Part shown: positions 1 to 7,526 of the stretch, piece after piece | How positions within the stretch are numbered: position 1 is the stretch's first letter | How the letters are laid out: each line of letters opens with the position of its first letter | NCBI GenBank assembly: GCA_028700515.1 | Contig: JAQVSN010000002.1 | Location: forward strand, 1 to 39,131 | DNA from: Candidatus Omnitrophota bacterium | Lineage (GTDB): Bacteria > Omnitrophota > Gorgyraeia > Tantalellales > Tantalellaceae | Reading direction: 5' to 3' | DNA: 39,131 bases | Position numbers and translations under genes: made by a program | The notes under the pieces: generated by a model | The model's input: only the letters and a program-made list of their open reading frames with translations | Told to the model about the DNA's origin: nothing | Database searches by the model: none

Positions 1-418
1 CCGCTTCCACCACGGTCGTTATGCCGCCACGGGCATTGAATTCACCGCGTACTTTCATTGATCTGGGCTTGCAGCTCCTCACTAAATCTACCAATATCCG
101 GTTAACCGCGTGTTCGTGGAATATCCCTGTGTCTCTGTAGGCCAAAAGGTATTCCTTGAAGGACTTAAGCTCTATACAGTTTTTTGCGGGCGAATATTCA
201 ACAAAAAGGTGCGCGAAATCCGGAAGCCCCGTCTTGGGGCAAACACAGGTGAACTCGGAAGTATCTATCTTGATCGTATACTTCTTGTCAGGATACTTAT
301 TCTTCCATACTTCTACAGCGGGAAGCCGCATCTTCCTTACGTTCTCCTGTCTCCCGTCGTATCCTTGCCCCATGTACCTCGCTCCCTGAGCCTTATTCCC
401 TGAGCATTTCTTACTCAT
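1..418 (-). CDS. queF: NADPH-dependent 7-cyano-7-deazaguanine reductase QueF, 3' end cut by window
   Basis: Reduces preQ0 to preQ1, the last free-base step of queuosine biosynthesis before insertion into tRNA, in the cytoplasm. The visible 139 residues contain the QueF signature: a Cys-containing FTCVCPKTGLPDFAH segment (the Cys forms the thioimide with the nitrile) and the IELKSFKEYL stretch that binds NADPH, then FHEHAVNRILVDLV. The length and motif order fit the short, unimodular YkvM-type QueF. I start at the ATG at 416-418 because an AAAGGGAT ribosome site lies about 8 nt upstream; a second in-frame ATG at 371-373 is possible. The gene is fourth in queD-queC-queE-queF, 46 bp after queE. 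The reading frame is open to the left edge, so the C-terminus is not visible. Confidence 0.93.
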   Translation of the reverse strand, partial: MSKKCSGNKAQGARYMGQGYDGRQENVRKMRLPAVEVWKNKYPDKKYTIKIDTSEFTCVCPKTGLPDFAHLFVEYSPAKNCIELKSFKEYLLAYRDTGIFHEHAVNRILVDLVRSCKPRSMKVRGEFNARGGITTVVEA

Positions 419-446
419 TCCGATCCCTTTATTTTTAGCGCCAACA

Positions 447-467
447 ACTACTAGCGACCAGCGACTA
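447..467. repeat. Heptad tract, AGCGACC vocabulary
   Basis: Short run of 7-bp words (CTAGCGA, CCAGCGA, CTATCTG) in the queE-queF gap. It reaches into the queE stop codon (465-467). It is the shortest member of the periodic intergenic tract class described in the findings. Confidence 0.5.
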
Positions 468-1157
468 TCTGATCCCCATATATCTGTGTATCTGACCAAG
501 CACCAGGATATTCCTTCCAAGGCGCTTCTCAAGATATTTAGTGAAATACATCATCATTTCCTCATCCGGAGGCACTATCGAAATACCCGCTGGGGTTACA
601 GGCTGAAGGACCAGTTCAGGCGACCCTGTCAGGGAACACACGATATCGGCCACGGCCTTTATGTCATCGATCGGGGTCCTGTCGGTGACCACAGCCTTTA
701 TCAGCAATTCTTTCCGCGAGGCTATATCGGCGAAGGCCTTATGTTCCTTCCACCAGCCTTTCTCGGTCCCGCATGATGACGGCAGTTTTATGTCCATAGC
801 CACGATATCCACCATATCGATCACCTTTTCGAGTCCCTCGGGAAGGGTCCCGTTTGTCTCGATATAAACATTGTGTCTCCTGTTAGCTCTGTACATGGGG
901 AGGAACTCGGAAAGAAAATCGGCATATAGAAGCGGCTCACCCCCGGTGACGGCAAGTTCATTGTAGTCATCCCCGAATTCAAGCATCTTCCCCAGGAGCG
1001 CGTCCCGTGTAAAACTCTTATAACTTTCCGGCGTTGTATCACAATACGCGCATTTCAGATTACATCCGAAGAACCTGACAAAAAGCTGCCTTGACCCGGA
1101 GAACGGGCCTTCCCCCTGATAGGACATGAATATTTCGGATATTTTGGCTTCTGTCAT
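465..1157 (-). CDS. queE: 7-carboxy-7-deazaguanine synthase QueE (radical SAM)
   Basis: Converts 6-carboxy-tetrahydropterin to 7-carboxy-7-deazaguanine in the queuosine/deazapurine pathway, using SAM, an Fe4S4 cluster and Mg2+. The 230-residue protein has the QueE-type N-terminus (EIFMSYQGEGPFSG) followed by the cluster motif C-x3-C-x2-C in FGCNLKCAYCDT, the GGEPLL SAM-binding segment and an IETNGT strand, all in the expected order. Length is usual for the family. The start is the ATG at 1157; no clear Shine-Dalgarno site is visible because the upstream 19-bp gap to queC is filled with a CGTTTTT-type repeat. It sits between queC and queF, consistent with one transcript. Confidence 0.95.
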   Translation of the reverse strand: MTEAKISEIFMSYQGEGPFSGSRQLFVRFFGCNLKCAYCDTTPESYKSFTRDALLGKMLEFGDDYNELAVTGGEPLLYADFLSEFLPMYRANRRHNVYIETNGTLPEGLEKVIDMVDIVAMDIKLPSSCGTEKGWWKEHKAFADIASRKELLIKAVVTDRTPIDDIKAVADIVCSLTGSPELVLQPVTPAGISIVPPDEEMMMYFTKYLEKRLGRNILVLGQIHRYMGIR

Positions 1158-1159
1158 CT

Positions 1160-1191
1160 TCGTTTATCGTTTTTCGTTATTCGTTTTTCGC
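1160..1191. repeat. Heptad tract, CGTTTTT vocabulary, overlapping the queC stop
   Basis: Four and a half 7-bp words (CGTTTAT, CGTTTTT, CGTTATT, CGTTTTT) run through the queE-queC gap and into the queC coding end. The queC stop TAA (1177-1179) and the last residues AKNE are encoded inside the tract. The same vocabulary in opposite orientation occurs at 21491-21513. Confidence 0.7.
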
Positions 1192-1845
1192 AAGTAACGG
1201 ATCGGGAACGAGGGCATCGGCAAAGCCTTTCGCTCTCAATACGCATGATTCACACCTGCCGCATGGCGTCTTTCCCTCGTCGTAACAAGACCAGGTAAGT
1301 TCGAACGGTACGCCGAGCTCAACCCCCTTTTTAACGATATCTCCTTTAGAAAAGTTAAGTATAGGTGTCTCGATCCTGATCGACGCCCCTTCGGTCCCGG
1401 ACCTGGTGCCGGCCTCCACTGTCTTCCGAAAACCCGCGAAAAAAACATCACGACAGTCAGGATAGTTCGAATAGTCCACCTGATGCGCCCCTATATATAC
1501 CGCCTCGGCTCCGGAAGCTTCCGCCAGGGAAACTCCGTAACTTAAGAAAATTATGTTCCTGGCAGGAACGTAAGTGGACGGGATCTTTGCCCCTTCACTC
1601 TCTTCGGCTGTTGGTATGGCAATATCCGGGTCTGTCAGGGAGCTCCCCCTCCAGGGAAGCTCCACATCAACCACTGTGTATGGTACTTTCGCCGCCCCGG
1701 CGACAAGGATGGCCCTGTCCACTTCTTTCGAAGCCTTCTGTCCGTAGTCAAAAATAAGGGCTTCCACATCATGGTCTTTCCTGGCCATGAAAAGAGTAAC
1801 GGCCGAATCCATCCCTCCCGATAAAAGCACTATCGCTTTCTTCAT
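1177..1845 (-). CDS. queC: 7-cyano-7-deazaguanine synthase QueC
   Basis: ATP-dependent ligase that turns 7-carboxy-7-deazaguanine and ammonia into preQ0. The 222-residue protein opens with the N-type ATP pyrophosphatase P-loop SGGMDS (residues 9-14), carries the family segments DYGQKASKE, STYVPARNIIFLSYG and GAHQVDYSNYPDCR, and ends with a zinc site of four Cys (SCYDEGKTPCGRCESC). Length is normal. The ATG at 1845 has AAAGGTGA about 8 nt upstream. The extreme C-terminus (AKNE) and the stop codon are encoded by the intergenic heptad repeat, so the true family C-terminus is probably a few residues shorter. It is 63 bp downstream of queD. Confidence 0.96.
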   Translation of the reverse strand: MKKAIVLLSGGMDSAVTLFMARKDHDVEALIFDYGQKASKEVDRAILVAGAAKVPYTVVDVELPWRGSSLTDPDIAIPTAEESEGAKIPSTYVPARNIIFLSYGVSLAEASGAEAVYIGAHQVDYSNYPDCRDVFFAGFRKTVEAGTRSGTEGASIRIETPILNFSKGDIVKKGVELGVPFELTWSCYDEGKTPCGRCESCVLRAKGFADALVPDPLLAKNE

Positions 1846-1865
1846 TATCCGTCACCTTTTTCAGA

Positions 1866-1910
1866 ACTGTTTACTTTCCACTGCCGGCTGTTCACTGTCT
1901 ACTGCCCACT
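1866..1910. repeat. Heptad tract, ACTGTCC vocabulary, abutting the queD stop
   Basis: Six consecutive 7-bp words of the form (A/G)-C-T-(G/T)-Y-Y-N (for example ACTGTTT, ACTGTCT) plus a final ACT fill the queC-queD gap and end on the queD stop codon (1909-1911). Related words recur at 30061-30126. Confidence 0.7.
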
Positions 1911-2268
1911 ATTCGGAGTACGTAGCGCTCGCGCCTTCCGTCTCCCAAACGGTAACTCTAACTATCTTGACTGGTATCCGGATCTTCATCTTACTATAAA
2001 TGTATTTCGCGATGTTCTCGGAAGTGGGGTTGACCGTATCGAACGGAACGACATTGTTCAAATATTTATGGTCCAGCAAAAAAAGTATTTCTCCCAGTTC
2101 TCTCTTAAGGTCCGTGAAATCCATTACCATGCCAAGCTCATCCAGATCACTCGACGCTGCCGTGAGCTCTACGGACCAATTATGTCCATGCAGCTCCTCG
2201 CACTTTCCCTTATATCCCCTGAGATTATGCGCGCTCGAGAACCTGGATCTGACTGTTATTGTGTACAT
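1909..2268 (-). CDS. queD: 6-carboxy-5,6,7,8-tetrahydropterin synthase QueD
   Basis: Converts dihydroneopterin triphosphate to 6-carboxy-tetrahydropterin, the first committed step to queuosine. The 119 residues show the PTPS/QueD fold motifs: FSSAHNLRGYKGKCEELHGHNW, containing the catalytic Cys and the zinc His residues (SAHN and HGHNW), then VMDFTDLK, LDHKYLN and PTSENIAKYI, and a late VWET Glu. I start at the ATG at 2268 because QueD proteins begin close to the first beta strand (MYTITVRSRF); the longer reading upstream has no family support. It is the first of the four que genes, 80 bp after kdsC, possibly on the same transcript as the Kdo genes. Confidence 0.95.
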   Translation of the reverse strand: MYTITVRSRFSSAHNLRGYKGKCEELHGHNWSVELTAASSDLDELGMVMDFTDLKRELGEILFLLDHKYLNNVVPFDTVNPTSENIAKYIYSKMKIRIPVKIVRVTVWETEGASATYSE

Positions 2269-2313
2269 GATGTTCCAGGTAAAGATACAGGTTGACAACG
2301 CCAAGATAGTAAC

Positions 2314-2346
2314 TCAACCTCAACCTTTACCTTTTCCTCTTTCATT
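2314..2346. repeat. Hexad tract, CTCAACCTTTAC vocabulary
   Basis: Pyrimidine-rich run with a 6-bp rhythm (CTCAAC, CTTTAC, CTTTTC) in the queD-kdsC gap, ending 2 bp from the kdsC stop codon (2349). Same vocabulary at 5869-5917, 8901-8935, 33406-33468 and, inverted, 11461-11499. Confidence 0.65.
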
Positions 2347-2348
2347 TT

Positions 2349-2888
2349 TTACTCAAAATACCTCTTAGTGGCTTCATCCCACGTCCCCTGGGATTTCATT
2401 ATCAATTCGCACACTTCCCTGACCGCGCCCCGGCCGCCGCTCTTTTCGGTTATAAGGTGGCAAATATTTTTAACCTCCCGCATGGCGTTCGGAGGACATA
2501 TCGCCAGGCCTACCCTCGACAGGACCGGGATATCTATAAGGTCGTCCCCTACGAAACATATCTGCTCATCTTTCACGGCGAACCTTTTTCTGATAAGATG
2601 AAGCGCCTCTATCTTGTAATGAAAATCGTGGTATACCTTGTCCACTTTAAGTTCCCTGGCCCTTTTCGCTACCACCTTCGAAGCCTTAGCGGTAAGGATC
2701 ACAATTTTGATACCTGTCTTTTTAAGGATGAACATCCCGAGTCCGTCATTGACATCAAAATTCTTGATCTCATCTCCGTAGTTGCCGTAGATGATCCTGC
2801 CGTCCGTGAGCACCCCGTCAACATCCAGGACCAGAAGCTTGATCTTTTTCACGCGTTCAATGATGTCTTTAGTGTATTTTTCGGTCAT
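2349..2888 (-). CDS. kdsC: 3-deoxy-D-manno-octulosonate 8-phosphate phosphatase KdsC
   Basis: HAD-superfamily phosphatase that dephosphorylates Kdo-8-phosphate to Kdo. Motif I is LVLDVDGVLTDG (the two Asp nucleophile/acid residues), followed by the typical FDVNDGLGMFILKKTGIKIVILTAK, the Lys region and motif IV VGDDLIDIPVL; the tail GGRGAVREVCELIM is characteristic of KdsC. Length is 179 residues, normal for this cap-less tetrameric family. The ATG at 2888 is chosen because GAAAGGA sits 6 nt upstream; an upstream in-frame Met would add 22 residues without homology. It is the last of the contiguous Kdo genes. Confidence 0.95.
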   Translation of the reverse strand: MTEKYTKDIIERVKKIKLLVLDVDGVLTDGRIIYGNYGDEIKNFDVNDGLGMFILKKTGIKIVILTAKASKVVAKRARELKVDKVYHDFHYKIEALHLIRKRFAVKDEQICFVGDDLIDIPVLSRVGLAICPPNAMREVKNICHLITEKSGGRGAVREVCELIMKSQGTWDEATKRYFE

Positions 2889-3020
2889 CGAGATCCTTTC
2901 CTGGTTCAAGGGTCCGGGGTCAAGATATATCAAGAGCTTGTCTGCCTGTTTCACGCTAACGAGAGCTGACCATCCCCCAGTCTTGAGCCTTGCCCCTCAT
3001 TCTACGCCCAGCGCCTCGCT

Positions 3021-3091
3021 CCCTGCATCCTGCATCTTACGGCCTGCATCCGACATCTGATATCAGAAATCTGATGTCGGATATCTCTCAT
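3021..3091. repeat. Ten consecutive heptads (CCTGCAT / CTGATAT vocabulary) with an inverted repeat
   Basis: From 3022 to 3091 the sequence reads as ten successive 7-bp words, nine of them fitting C-N4-A/G-T (CCTGCAT three times, then CCGACAT, CTGATAT, CTGATGT and so on) with no phase slip. Inside, CCGACATC (3050-3057) and GATGTCGG (3073-3080) form a perfect 8-bp inverted repeat. The rest of the 242-bp kdsC-kdsD gap (2889-3130) shows no ORF or clear promoter. Confidence 0.75.
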
Positions 3092-3130
3092 CCGGATCCG
3101 CTATCCCACGTTCCTGAATCCTTTCCCCAC

Positions 3131-4090
3131 TTATACCAATCCCGCCTTAAGAATATCCTGTACATCCAGAAGGCCTACAGGCTTTCCTTTTCCATCCACA
3201 ACCGGTATCTCATCTATCCGTTTTTCCCTTAAAATATCAAAAGCCTCCGCGGCCAGTCTGTCGGCTTTTATCGTAACAGGCCTCCGGGTCATCACATCCC
3301 CCACTTTGGCGTTGAGGATGTCGGTACCCTCCTCTATGTGTCGTCTAAGGTCCCCATCGGTAAATATCCCTACAAGTTTTCCCGAGGAATTTACCACACT
3401 GGCGCTGCCGGCGCGTTTTTCGGTTATCCGCAGAAGCACATCTTTTACTTTTGTGTTATATTTCACGACTGCTGTGTAGGAAGACCTCCTCATGATATCT
3501 CCGACCTTCAGAAGCAATCTTTTCCCGAGGGCCCCTCCGGGATGATAGAGGGCAAAATCCTTTGGCTGGAACTTTTTCATTTCAAGAAGCGCTATAGCGA
3601 GCGCGTCCCCTATGGCAAGCATGACCGTCGTCGAGGTCGTGGGCGCCAGATTGAGAGGGCAGGCCTCTTTGTCCACCGAGCTGTCGATCACGAAATCACT
3701 GTTCGTGGCGAGCGTTGACTTAAGGTTCCCCGTAACAGCGATGAGCCTGGCCCCTATCTTTTTGATTATCGGTATCAGGCGTATTACTTCTTCAGTCTCC
3801 CCGCTATTCGAAAAAGCTATTATCACATCTTCCCTGGTAACCCTCCCGAGGTCGCCGTGCAGGGCCTCAGCAGGATGCAGGTACAGGGAGGGGGTTCCCG
3901 TAGATGACATAGTTGCGGAGACCTTTTGGGCTATAAAACCGGGCTTACCCATACCGGTAACTATAACGCGCCCTTTTGTCCTTGATATGAACTCTACGGC
4001 CCCTTTGAACTCAGGCCCGACCTTTTTAATAAGCTTTGTTATTGCTTTTGCCTCGTTCGCCAGGACATTCTTCGCTCTCGATATGATCAT
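3131..4090 (-). CDS. kdsD: D-arabinose 5-phosphate isomerase KdsD (KpsF/GutQ family)
   Basis: Interconverts ribulose-5-phosphate and arabinose-5-phosphate, supplying KdsA. The 319-residue protein has an N-terminal SIS domain (VTGMGKPGFIAQKVSATMSSTGTPSLYLHPAEALHGDLG, FSNSGETEEVIRL, then NLAPTTSTTVMLAIGDALA) and two C-terminal CBS motifs (from about residue 200, including VGIFTDGDLRRH and IPVVDGKGKPVGLLDVQDIL). Length and domain order match E. coli KdsD. The ATG at 4090 is preferred because AAGAGGA lies just upstream; an earlier in-frame Met at 4126 lacks a ribosome site. It is in the gene order kdsB-kdsA-kdsD-kdsC, which supports Kdo rather than capsule or sorbitol function. Confidence 0.95.
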   Translation of the reverse strand: MIISRAKNVLANEAKAITKLIKKVGPEFKGAVEFISRTKGRVIVTGMGKPGFIAQKVSATMSSTGTPSLYLHPAEALHGDLGRVTREDVIIAFSNSGETEEVIRLIPIIKKIGARLIAVTGNLKSTLATNSDFVIDSSVDKEACPLNLAPTTSTTVMLAIGDALAIALLEMKKFQPKDFALYHPGGALGKRLLLKVGDIMRRSSYTAVVKYNTKVKDVLLRITEKRAGSASVVNSSGKLVGIFTDGDLRRHIEEGTDILNAKVGDVMTRRPVTIKADRLAAEAFDILREKRIDEIPVVDGKGKPVGLLDVQDILKAGLV

Positions 4091-4146
4091 TTCATCCTCT
4101 TGCCGGTATTTTTCATCTATCCACATTCGTAAGGCCCGGATCCGAC

Positions 4147-4171
4147 ATGAACCACGAACCATTGACCATGA
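4147..4171. repeat. Heptad tract, GAACCAT vocabulary, next to the kdsA stop
   Basis: Words ATGAACC, ACGAACC, ATTGACC lie in the kdsD-kdsA gap and end 1 bp from the kdsA stop codon. An inverted relative is at 7527-7556. Confidence 0.6.
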
Positions 4172-4172
4172 T

Positions 4173-4994
4173 CTACCTGACCGCTTTCTCTATCTTCTTT
4201 ATATCTTCCAGGTACTTCGCGAGGTCCGAAAGCTTGAGCATGTTCGGGCCATCGCTCAAAGCCTTATTCGGATTCTCGTGGACCTCTACAAAAAGGGCAT
4301 CACACCCGATCGCCGCAGCGGCCTTGGACAACGGAAGGACGTATCTTGAGTCTCCTCCGCTGGCCTTACCGAGACCGCCGGGCATCTGCACCGAATGTGT
4401 GGCGTCATAGACCACCGGATACCCCGTTTCAGCCATTATGACCAATCCCCTGAAATCATTCACCAGCATATTGTACCCAAAGGTCGATCCTCTTTCCGTG
4501 AGGAGTATCTGTCTGTTGCCGGTGGATTCGATCTTGGAAACAACATTGTTCATCTCCTGCGGAGACATGAATTGCCCCTTCTTGACATTGACCGGCTTCC
4601 CGGTACCGGCTGCGGCCAAAAGAACATCTGTCTGCCGGCAAAGAAAAGCCGGCACCTGTATCACATCCAGCACCTCGGCGGCGCGGCCGGCATCTTCGGC
4701 GGTATGGACATCGCTCAATACCGGTACTCCCGTTCTTTTTTTAATATCGAACAATATCTCAAGCCCCTTGTCGATGCCGGGCCCCCTGAACGACCCTACC
4801 GAACTCCTGTTAGCTTTATCATAGCTGGCCTTAAAAATGAACGGAAAGCCCGCCGCCGCGGCGATATCCTTGATACGCTTCGCGTGCAAAAGAGCGCTTT
4901 TCGCCGACTCTATCACACACGGCCCGGCTATAAGGACTATGGGTTTTCCCCGCCCGATATTTATCTTTCCAACCTGAACGTATTTTGGCTTCAT
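4173..4994 (-). CDS. kdsA: 2-dehydro-3-deoxyphosphooctonate aldolase (Kdo-8-phosphate synthase)
   Basis: Condenses phosphoenolpyruvate with arabinose-5-phosphate to Kdo-8-phosphate. The 273-residue TIM-barrel protein shows the family signatures LIAGPCVIES near the N-terminus, FKASYDKANRSS, DVHTAEDA, a GSTFGYNMLVNDFRGL block, DATHSVQMPGG and FVEVHENPNKALSDGPN. The Cys in AGPC, the His in DATHS, the Glu in FVEVH and the Asp in LSDGPN are the four ligands of the metal-dependent class (Aquifex type), whereas E. coli-type enzymes have Asn at the Cys position; so this enzyme is predicted to need a divalent metal. A GGGGGG stretch precedes the ATG. It lies 55 bp after kdsB. Confidence 0.97.
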   Translation of the reverse strand: MKPKYVQVGKINIGRGKPIVLIAGPCVIESAKSALLHAKRIKDIAAAAGFPFIFKASYDKANRSSVGSFRGPGIDKGLEILFDIKKRTGVPVLSDVHTAEDAGRAAEVLDVIQVPAFLCRQTDVLLAAAGTGKPVNVKKGQFMSPQEMNNVVSKIESTGNRQILLTERGSTFGYNMLVNDFRGLVIMAETGYPVVYDATHSVQMPGGLGKASGGDSRYVLPLSKAAAAIGCDALFVEVHENPNKALSDGPNMLKLSDLAKYLEDIKKIEKAVR

Positions 4995-5049
4995 GTCCCC
5001 CCTGTGATACTCTCAACTATTCCCTTAAGATATTCGCTTTTAAAACGCG

Positions 5050-5832
5050 CTATGCGCTTTGCTCCGCACTTGCCTGTTCCATAAGGGCTTTGACCCTCTC
5101 CAGATCCTCCGGTGTATCTACCCCTATCGTCTCATAGCGCGTCTCTACCGTCTTTATCCTGTACCCATGTTCAAGCGCCCGGAGCTGTTCAAGGCACTCT
5201 TCCGATTCCAACGTTGATTTTGGAAGGTTCTTGAAGGTAAAAAGAAATTCCTTGGTATACGCGTACATGCCTATGTGTTTGAAATACCTCTGGCTTATAT
5301 CCCCCATTATTTCCGGGTCAGCCTGGGCTTCCGTCATTTTCCCTCTGACGTAAGGTATGGGGCTTCTGGAAAAATAAAGCGCGTATCCTTTTCTGTCGAC
5401 CACGACCTTCACCACATTAGGATTCATAATGTCTTCCGGGCGGTGAATACGCTTAATTAGGGTTCCCATCTGGATATTCTTTTCGTACCTGAAAACCTCC
5501 GCAAGCTCATCGAGCATCATATGATGTACCAACGGCTCGTCCGCCTGGACGTTTATCACCACATCCGCTGCAACATCCACCATCACCTCGGCGATCCGAT
5601 CGGTTCCGGAAGGCTGTTCGGGGGAGGTCATAACTGCCCTGCCGCCGAAGGACTCGACCACCTTCTGGACTTTTTCTTTATCCACCGCGACTATTACCTC
5701 ATCTACCGAGCGGGCCTTTTTCGCTCGCTCCCACACATGCTGGATCATCGGCTTTCCGCATAGTTCTGCGAGCACTTTCCCCTTAAATCGGGTTGATTGC
5801 CATCTTGCCGGTATTACAGCTATTATTCTCAT
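5050..5832 (-). CDS. kdsB: 3-deoxy-manno-octulosonate cytidylyltransferase (CMP-Kdo synthetase)
   Basis: Activates Kdo as CMP-Kdo for WaaA. The 260-residue protein carries the nucleotidyltransferase motifs IPARWQSTRFKGKVLAELCGKPMI at the N-terminus, VAVDKEKVQKVVE, SGTDRIAEV, VINVQADEPLV, YFSRSPIPY, KHIGMYAYTKEFL and ESEECLEQLRALEHGYRI. Length is slightly above the E. coli enzyme. Small deviations from the textbook motifs are visible: Lys replaces Pro in the usual R-x-P-G-K-P and Ala replaces Gly in VQGDEP; both are tolerated positions as far as I know. Ribosome site GGAAAG lies 7 nt before the ATG. It follows the heptose kinase gene by 52 bp. Confidence 0.96.
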   Translation of the reverse strand: MRIIAVIPARWQSTRFKGKVLAELCGKPMIQHVWERAKKARSVDEVIVAVDKEKVQKVVESFGGRAVMTSPEQPSGTDRIAEVMVDVAADVVINVQADEPLVHHMMLDELAEVFRYEKNIQMGTLIKRIHRPEDIMNPNVVKVVVDRKGYALYFSRSPIPYVRGKMTEAQADPEIMGDISQRYFKHIGMYAYTKEFLFTFKNLPKSTLESEECLEQLRALEHGYRIKTVETRYETIGVDTPEDLERVKALMEQASAEQSA

Positions 5833-5868
5833 ATCGTCTTTCCGTTTGAGAAAAATCCCGAGCCGCCC

Positions 5869-5917
5869 TCTCTCAACCTCAACCTTAACCTTTCCCTTTC
5901 TCTTTCCCTTTCCCTAC
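5869..5917. repeat. Hexad tract, CTCAAC/CTTTCC vocabulary, encoding the HldA C-terminus
   Basis: Eight 6-bp words (CTCAAC, CTTAAC, CTTTCC and variants) run across the kdsB-hldA boundary. The hldA stop codon (5885-5887) and the last residues GKGKEKGKG lie inside the tract, so the repeat has replaced or extended the protein's end. Confidence 0.75.
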
Positions 5918-6922
5918 AACTCTCTCTTTAAGACCTGCCAGTATCTCCTCTTTAGATACTACCGCCACACCGACCTTGCCTACAACAATGCCCGCGGCAC
6001 AATTAGCTATGTGGGCCGCTTCTATGGGTGAGGCTCCGCTGACAAGGGCCAGGGTGTAAACTGATATAACGGTATCCCCCGCGCCCGAGACATCAAATAC
6101 TTCACGCGCGACCGTAGGTATCTTACAGGGTTTTTCCCCTTTTTCGAACACGGCCATGCCGTTCTCACCAAGCGTAATAAGGGCTACCCTCAGATCCAGG
6201 TCCTTTAGAAGTTTCTCTCCGGCTCTCTTCAGGGTGGCGTCATCCTTTATCGTAAACCCTGCCATCCTTGAAGCCTCGTGATTATTGGGAGTTATGACAG
6301 TTGCTCCCCTGTAATAAGAAAAATGACTCTCCTTCGGATCAACAGAAACTATCTTGCGGTATTTTTTTGCCAGGGGCATAACGATCTTAAGGAGCCCCGG
6401 AGTTATAACTCCCTTGCCGTAATCCTCTATTATTACCCCGTCAACCTCGCGCACAGCGGTTTTGATATATGCTCTCATCTTCTCAAGTACGGGGCCGGCT
6501 ATAGGTTCCGTATTCTCTCTGTCGATCCTCACGACCTGTTGGTGGTGCGCGATGACCCGCGTCTTAAGGATCGTAGGACGCTGGCTGTCAGTAATAACTC
6601 CGCCGAAAGATATATTCCTTTCCCTGAGGAGGTCTTTGAGGACCCCTGCTTTTTCATCCTGGCCAACAACCCCCGCGAGGTCGACCACAGCTCCGAATTT
6701 AGCCAGATTATTGGCGACATTACACGCCCCCCCGGGCATAAACCCTTCATTCCTGACCCACACTACAGGTACGGGGGCTTCGGGGGATATTCTGGAGACG
6801 TCACCCCAAACGAACTGGTCCAGAAGCAGGTCCCCCACAACAAGAAGCCTCTTATTCTCGAATTTTTTCACTATTTTTTCAAGTGCCGAGAACTTAAGAT
6901 CAATTACCTTATCACCGTTCAT
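5885..6922 (-). CDS. rfaE1: D-glycero-beta-D-manno-heptose-7-phosphate kinase (RfaE domain I, HldA-like)
   Basis: PfkB-family sugar kinase that phosphorylates heptose-7-phosphate at C1 for ADP-heptose synthesis. The 345-residue protein contains VVGDLLLDQFVWGDVSRISPEAPVPVV, the MPGGACNVANNLAKFGA substrate block, VDPKESHFSYYRGATVITPNNHEA and the anion-hole/catalytic motif DVSGAGDTVISV. The E. coli enzyme HldE carries a second nucleotidyltransferase domain; here the protein stops after the kinase, so the adenylyltransferase must be a separate gene outside the window. The last nine residues (GKGKEKGKG) are encoded by an intergenic repeat and are unlikely to be functional. It is first in the Kdo operon and has a candidate promoter at 6976-7005. 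Confidence 0.93.
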   Translation of the reverse strand: MNGDKVIDLKFSALEKIVKKFENKRLLVVGDLLLDQFVWGDVSRISPEAPVPVVWVRNEGFMPGGACNVANNLAKFGAVVDLAGVVGQDEKAGVLKDLLRERNISFGGVITDSQRPTILKTRVIAHHQQVVRIDRENTEPIAGPVLEKMRAYIKTAVREVDGVIIEDYGKGVITPGLLKIVMPLAKKYRKIVSVDPKESHFSYYRGATVITPNNHEASRMAGFTIKDDATLKRAGEKLLKDLDLRVALITLGENGMAVFEKGEKPCKIPTVAREVFDVSGAGDTVISVYTLALVSGASPIEAAHIANCAAGIVVGKVGVAVVSKEEILAGLKERVVGKGKEKGKG

Positions 6923-6975
6923 TTATCCCCCAAGGCGTATTATATATAATATAGGCATACTCCAACTGACCGGGT

Positions 6976-7005
6976 ATTTTAGCATGTAGTTCGGATGAGG
7001 GTCAA
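6976..7005 (-). promoter_or_regulatory. Candidate sigma70 promoter of the hldA-kds operon
   Basis: On the minus strand TTGACC (7000-7005) is followed after 18 bp by TAAAAT (6976-6981), about 50 bp upstream of the hldA ATG. It lies in the only long gap before this block, which fits an operon head. The 18-bp spacer makes it a moderate match. Confidence 0.5.
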
Positions 7006-7034
7006 GAGGGATGGGAATTATCAGCGGACAAGTT

Positions 7035-7194
7035 GTCAGTCATAAGTCGTCGGTCTTCAGTCGACAGGGAACGTGGGAGGGCTATCACAAACGGTGAAAG
7101 ATATTATTCGAATAATGAGCTTGCGAGCTCATACGCTCATGCGCTAAAGTTGCCGTTAATACACGGGGCTGAAGACCGGCCGCTCACGACTGAC
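7035..7194. repeat. Inverted pair of GTCGTCAGT-vocabulary heptad copies in the hldA-trxA gap
   Basis: A 26-bp copy at 7035-7060 and an inverted copy at 7169-7194 agree at 21 of 26 positions, sharing GTCAGTC at one end and CGGTCTTCAG at the other. Both copies read in 7-bp words. The right copy continues to the trxA stop codon (7197-7199). The 108 bp between them holds no ORF that I can support, only the local palindrome GAGCTTGCGAGCTC region near 7120-7140. Confidence 0.65.
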
Positions 7195-7196
7195 GA

Positions 7197-7514
7197 CTAT
7201 ATATGCTTCCCCACCATCGCCGCCAGGCTGGCCTTTGGAACAGCACCGACCACCTTTTCCAGCACCTTGCCCTCTTTGAAAAGAAAAAGACTTGGGATGC
7301 TTATAATACCAAAGTCCGAGGCAGTCGCCGGGGCTTCCTCGACATTCACCTTGCAAACCTTGAGCTTGCCCTCATATTCCCTGGCTATCTCCGCCACAAC
7401 CGGAGCTATCATCCTGCACGGACCGCACCACTCGGCCCAAAAATCTACAAGGACCGGAATACCCGACTTGATCACCTCATCGTTGAAGTTATTATCGTTA
7501 ACGTTTATCTCCAT
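7197..7514 (-). CDS. trxA: Thioredoxin
   Basis: Small cytoplasmic disulfide reductase, reduced by thioredoxin reductase. The 105 residues include the active site [11 protein letters not shown] (Cys30 and Cys33), the buried Asp in VLVDFWA, and the cis-proline loop [15 protein letters not shown]; length is typical of TrxA. GGGAGG lies just before the ATG. It is a lone gene: 274 bp from hldA on one side and 211 bp from a glycosyltransferase on the other, and both gaps are filled with inverted heptad repeats, so it is bracketed like a cassette. No promoter was confidently recognised upstream. Confidence 0.96.
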   Translation of the reverse strand: MEINVNDNNFNDEVIKSGIPVLVDFWAEWCGPCRMIAPVVAEIAREYEGKLKVCKVNVEEAPATASDFGIISIPSLFLFKEGKVLEKVVGAVPKASLAAMVGKHI

Positions 7515-7526
7515 CTTCCTCCCTTC

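Noticed and set aside
3612-4349. 245-residue plus-strand ORF across kdsD and kdsA
   Set aside because: It spans two conserved genes and the gap between them in antisense and resembles no protein.
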